Assembly: GCA_017557185.1 (NCBI GenBank)
Contig: JAFZAP010000014.1
Coordinates: 1-64,000, forward strand
From: Prevotella sp.
Lineage (GTDB): Bacteria; Bacteroidota; Bacteroidia; Bacteroidales; Bacteroidaceae
DNA: 64,000 nt
Direction of reading: 5' to 3'
A program made the translations under genes and the position numbers. Positions 60,998 to 64,000 of the stretch are shown one piece after another. Below the pieces are notes generated by a model, which saw nothing but the letters and a program-made list of their open reading frames with translations, ran no database searches and was not told the DNA's origin. The stretch's first letter is position 1, and each line of letters opens with the position of its first letter.

Positions 60998-61302
60998 GGA
61001 GCATAGTTTTTATGTGGCTAAAGCAATCGTCTAGTTTGCCTAGAGCAATCATATCATTTTGCAAATTAAGTTGTTTTGTTCAGTAAATTAAGTTATTTTA
61101 TTGAGCAAATTAAGTTAATTTACCGAGTAAAATAAGTTAATTTACCGAACAAATTAAGTTAATTTACTGATCAAATTAAGTTAATTTACTGAATCAGGTC
61201 ATTGCTCTACACTTTTTAGGGCAATGCTCTCCATTCATCAGAGCATTGCTTTCGCACCATTAGGGCATTGTTTTTGCATCACTAGGGCATTTTTTGCACC
61301 AC
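60998..61302. repeat. 22-nt periodic intergenic array, locus 3
   Basis: Left 22-nt units start at 60998, 61020 and 61042: GGAGCATAGTTTTTATG, AAAGCAATCGTCTAG and AGAGCAATCATATC. Six 15-bp palindromes of the form AAATTAAGTTAATTT start at 61063, 61085, 61107, 61129, 61151 and 61173, each 22 nt apart, with spacers GTTCAGT, ATTGAGC, ACCGAGT, ACCGAAC and ACTGATC. Right units start at 61217, 61239, 61261 and 61283: TAGGGCAATGCTCTC, CAGAGCATTGCTTTCG, TAGGGCATTGTTTTTG and TAGGGCATTTTTTGC. No coding frame lies in it. Confidence 0.9.
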
Positions 61303-61322
61303 TTTACTTATTCACCGTCTGA

Positions 61323-61499
61323 GCCCCGACGGGGCGTTAAGACTACAGGCAGGGTGTGAAGTGCGAAGCACGACACCCCTGCTACTGATGTCAACAGAAT
61401 GTAAGTGCCGAAGGTACGACAGAATTCTGTCACCCCGTCGGGGTTTTGTTTTGTTGTTGCCCTTTTTGCAGGGTTTCGCTTCGCTTCACCCCTGCCTGT
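61323..61499. repeat. Imperfect long palindrome (possible MITE-like or structured element)
   Basis: ACAGGCAGGG (61345-61354) and CCCTGCCTGT (61490-61499) form outer arms that continue with GTGAAGTGCGAAGC against GCTTCGCTTCAC, a good but imperfect inverted repeat. Inside are CCCCGACGGGG (61324-61334), CCCCGTCGGGG (61433-61443) and the perfect palindrome ACAGAATTCTGT (61419-61430). No open frame with family features was found. A folded RNA or a non-autonomous mobile element both fit. Confidence 0.55.
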
Positions 61500-61645
61500 G
61501 TCCTGTCGCACTTTCAGTGCTCTATTTGGTCATCTACTTTATCATTACCATTTTTTTCTGGAAAAGTGGCGGCGGTTTGGAAAAAAAGAAGTAAATTTGC
61601 AAAGACAAACTAGACCTGCAATTAAGAATTTAAATCACGACAATC

Positions 61646-64000
61646 ATGAGAAGAATAAGACTGTATTGCGCAAGTGTTCTGGCAGGATTGCTGTTGACAC
61701 CTGTCTCCGTCGGCGCTACCAAGCTGATGGGAGTGAGAGTAATTGACAAGGATTACCTGATGGTGCACTTCAGGGATGGCGAGGTACATTACCGCGACAA
61801 CGGCACGGGGCCGAGTGCCTATCTGGGCCATTCGTTTGCCGAGGGTGACGACACGCTGTTGGTGTTTGGCGAAAGGCTGAACACGGCTGCCGCTCAACAG
61901 GCTTCGGCGTGGAAGGTGAGCTCGACCGACGATGCGGCGTTTGCCTCGCAAAGCCCGACGGCTGTCTGGCGTAAGAGCAAGCCCATGCAGACCGACCACC
62001 TGTTGGAGAGTGAGCTCGACCACTGGCTGTTCCTGAAGCTGCCGAAGCCGATGCGGCAAGGCCACACCTATACCGTGAGCATCCCGAAGGGACTGGGCTG
62101 CGACCAGACATCGGCGAGCATCCGCTTCGACATCTGGAATACGCCGTCGGAAGCCATCCACGTGAACATCATCGGCTACACACCATCGGAGGCTGTGAAG
62201 GCTGCCGACCTGTACCAGTGGCTGGGCGATGGCGGTCAGCGCGACTACAAGGCGTGGGAGGGACGCAAGGTCTTTCTATACGATGTGAAGACAGGCAAGA
62301 AGCAGCAGGCGGGAACCGTGAAGTTCTGGAAGTCTGCTTCTGCGTCGTCGCAGGAGGCAGGTAGCAAAGCCTTGATTGGCACCGACGTGTGGAACATCGA
62401 CTTCAAGGGCAGCCGTCCGGGCCGCTATCGCCTGGTGGTGGAGGACGTTGGTTGCAGCATGGACTTCGACATCAGTCCCAGCATTTACTTCGAGCCGTAT
62501 CACTACTCGGTGAGAGGATATTACTACATGCGGCTGGGCGAGCCGATTGATCCCGATCATGTCTTCCCTGTTCCGCGGCAGCCGCAGTTCATTCCCGAGA
62601 CTGACCCGAAGGGATTCACCATCTATAAGACCGACCTTCACCCGTGGCATCCGGAATGGATGGCGCTGCGCAGCGACGTCTGGGACGAGCCGCATTTCAA
62701 GCCTGTGCAGCAGTCGTTGTTCTGGCGGCATCGTCTGCCGGGCAATCCTGTAGCCGTCGACGTGAGGGGTGGCCACTCCGATGCCTTCGACTGGGACCGT
62801 CATCTGGCCCATGTCAGCAATATCTACGACTTGCTGTTGCCCTATCTGCTCACGGGCGGAGCGCTGAACGACGACAACCTCGGCATCCGCGAGAGCGGCA
62901 ACGGCATCCCTGATCTCATCGACGAAGCCCGCAACGAAGCCGATTTCTTCCTCAGCATCCGCGACGGCGAGGGCTATTCGCAGGGTGTGACCAACCCGAG
63001 CAACGACTGGACGGTGATGTTCCAGGCCGCCTGCACCTCGATGGCTGCGTGGGCGAATGCTGCCAACTGTGCCATTATGGCTGAGGCGTTCCGCGTGCAG
63101 GGCAACGACTCGCTGCGCGCCTACTACACGCAGGAGGCTATTACGGCATTCCGCTATGCCAGCAGGCAGGAAGACCAGCAGCTCGACGTCCGTCAGGACA
63201 TCGGCAGTATGGGCATGCGGGGTCGTGACTTCCGGCAGATGGCAGCGGCGTTCCTCTATAATCTCACGGGCGAGAAGGAGTGGGAGGACATCATGGCTGC
63301 AGAGAGTATGATCAAGGACGGCAAGTCGTTGCTGTTCAACAAAGGCCGGCAGGGCTTTTTCGTGGCAACGGCGACGAATGCGTTCAACCCGGGCGAGGTG
63401 GGCTTCTGCCAGCTCTGGGCGGCTGCCGCCTATGTCACCTGCCCGCATCAGCGTCATTACGGCGAACTGTATCAGAACTTACTGGCAAGCATCAATGCTC
63501 ATGCGGAGGACTACAACCTGAGCCACATGGCGGAGCGCCCGTCGCGACGCACCGCCAACGACAGCCGCTGGCAGACCTCGCAGAACCTGCAGCTGGTGAT
63601 GCTTGCCCACTACATCGCCAAGGACAAGGTGCGCCGCCAACAACTGGAGCACGCTATGTTTACGGAAGCAAGTTGGTCGTTGGGCCGTAATCCTGGTAAC
63701 ATTGTGGAGATGACGGGCCTGGGCGAGCGCCATATCACGGATGTTTATTCCACCGGCCGCAACGACGGCGATGCAGGTACGCATCCCGGTCAGACGCCGT
63801 TCAATGGAACGGAGACGTGGTCGCCAGGCCACAACGGCGGTGATGCCCGCATCTTGCTCAACCGCTGCTATCCTTCGTGGAACGATGGTGGCTGGCCGCG
63901 CCAGGAGTCGTATTTCAACCAGCGCTACATGTGGGTGAACGGTGAGTTCACGCCGCGTGAGACCATGCGTGGCAAAATGGCGCTGCTCGGCTACCTGTAT
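61646..64000 (+). CDS. GH9-family glycoside hydrolase (partial, 3' end outside window)
   Basis: At least 785 residues, open to the window edge. Signal peptide MRRIRLYCASVLAGLLLTPV, with an early Ig-like CelD-N domain (about residues 165-275: VNIIGYTPSEAVKAADL, GRYRLVVEDVG). The catalytic (alpha/alpha)6 barrel runs from about 290: DVRGGHSDAFDWDRHLAHVSNIYDLLLPYL has the family's Asp pair region (usually GGWYDAGD), then GIPDLIDEARNEADFFLSI, SWSLGRNPGN and THPGQTPFNG. GH9 enzymes cleave beta-1,4-glucan; the altered first motif may mark another substrate. A -7-like TAAATTTG lies at 61592-61599 without a good -33 box. Confidence 0.85.
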   Translation, partial: MRRIRLYCASVLAGLLLTPVSVGATKLMGVRVIDKDYLMVHFRDGEVHYRDNGTGPSAYLGHSFAEGDDTLLVFGERLNTAAAQQASAWKVSSTDDAAFASQSPTAVWRKSKPMQTDHLLESELDHWLFLKLPKPMRQGHTYTVSIPKGLGCDQTSASIRFDIWNTPSEAIHVNIIGYTPSEAVKAADLYQWLGDGGQRDYKAWEGRKVFLYDVKTGKKQQAGTVKFWKSASASSQEAGSKALIGTDVWNIDFKGSRPGRYRLVVEDVGCSMDFDISPSIYFEPYHYSVRGYYYMRLGEPIDPDHVFPVPRQPQFIPETDPKGFTIYKTDLHPWHPEWMALRSDVWDEPHFKPVQQSLFWRHRLPGNPVAVDVRGGHSDAFDWDRHLAHVSNIYDLLLPYLLTGGALNDDNLGIRESGNGIPDLIDEARNEADFFLSIRDGEGYSQGVTNPSNDWTVMFQAACTSMAAWANAANCAIMAEAFRVQGNDSLRAYYTQEAITAFRYASRQEDQQLDVRQDIGSMGMRGRDFRQMAAAFLYNLTGEKEWEDIMAAESMIKDGKSLLFNKGRQGFFVATATNAFNPGEVGFCQLWAAAAYVTCPHQRHYGELYQNLLASINAHAEDYNLSHMAERPSRRTANDSRWQTSQNLQLVMLAHYIAKDKVRRQQLEHAMFTEASWSLGRNPGNIVEMTGLGERHITDVYSTGRNDGDAGTHPGQTPFNGTETWSPGHNGGDARILLNRCYPSWNDGGWPRQESYFNQRYMWVNGEFTPRETMRGKMALLGYLY

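Noticed and set aside
62276-63457. 393-codon open frame on the minus strand
   Set aside because: Antisense to the GH9 gene; the composition is the His/Arg/Val-rich pattern expected from reverse reading of GC-rich coding DNA.

Overview
The window looks like chromosomal DNA of a gut or oral Prevotella-type Bacteroidota (family Prevotellaceae). The signs are: many promoters of the Bacteroidota form TTTG-N19-21-TAnnTTTG; families largely confined to this phylum (DUF4954, UpxY-type NusG paralogue, DUF4922 fusion, LES-type lipoproteins, YDLQG-type C-terminal ends, orphan dockerins); and a TPP riboswitch driving a TonB receptor plus a PnuC-type transporter. No phage, integrase, transposase, CRISPR array or plasmid gene was seen.

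Layout. 1-4.75 kb: the tRNA-Ser/tRNA-Glu operon, a five-gene minus-strand operon headed by a UpxY-type antiterminator (upxY-tetR-HAD-beta-helix lipoprotein-cdd), and the tRNA-Thr/tRNA-Gly operon. 4.8-9.1 kb: ftsY-rimO-HU-HU/TM/LysM on the plus strand. 9.1-12.95 kb: riboswitch-controlled thiamine uptake (TonB receptor, PnuT-like permease) with a rhaM-like gene. 13-16.6 kb: secreted PI-PLC-like protein and two lipoproteins. 16.8-24.55 kb: hflX-DUF4954-M16 peptidase-fumarase operon. 24.7-30.6 kb: amino-sugar/glycan operon (nagB, degenerate NagB-PIG-L fusion, creatininase family, GH97). 30.7-36.4 kb: six-gene operon resembling the oxidative 3-keto-glycoside pathway (cupin, Tat-exported Gfo/Idh/MocA, two DUF1080, two TIM-barrel isomerases). 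36.8-39.1 kb: dockerin-tagged EEP-domain protein. 39.2-45 kb: DUF285 repeat protein, AmpG-like permease and a 1262-residue GT2-DUF4922-SpoIID fusion. 45.1-51.5 kb: rlmN-pdxA-flippase-sigma54 activator-lptE-TPR-secG. 51.6-60.9 kb: tRNA-His, a 1563-residue dockerin-tagged putative zinc protease, methyltransferase, lactonase and the AmmeMemoRadiSam pair. 61.6 kb to the end: a partial GH9 enzyme.

The most unusual signals are non-coding. Three intergenic loci (15.2, 36.5 and 61.1 kb), plus a fragment at the left edge, carry arrays with a strict 22-nt period. Each full array is built round exactly six 15-bp A/T palindromes and flanked by 22-nt GAGCATTGCTTTCG-type units. A second signal is a promoter class whose spacer sequence (CGCTCACTTATTCG) is conserved upstream of unrelated genes. 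A third is a GC-rich palindromic repeat found between genes and also in frame inside genes. Among proteins, the HU-TM-LysM protein (a possible DNA-to-cell-wall tether), the exported MEMO1-AMMECR1 fusion, the GT2-DUF4922-SpoIID fusion and the NagB-PIG-L fusion deserve attention.

All assignments were made by eye from translated sequence and motifs; no database search was run.
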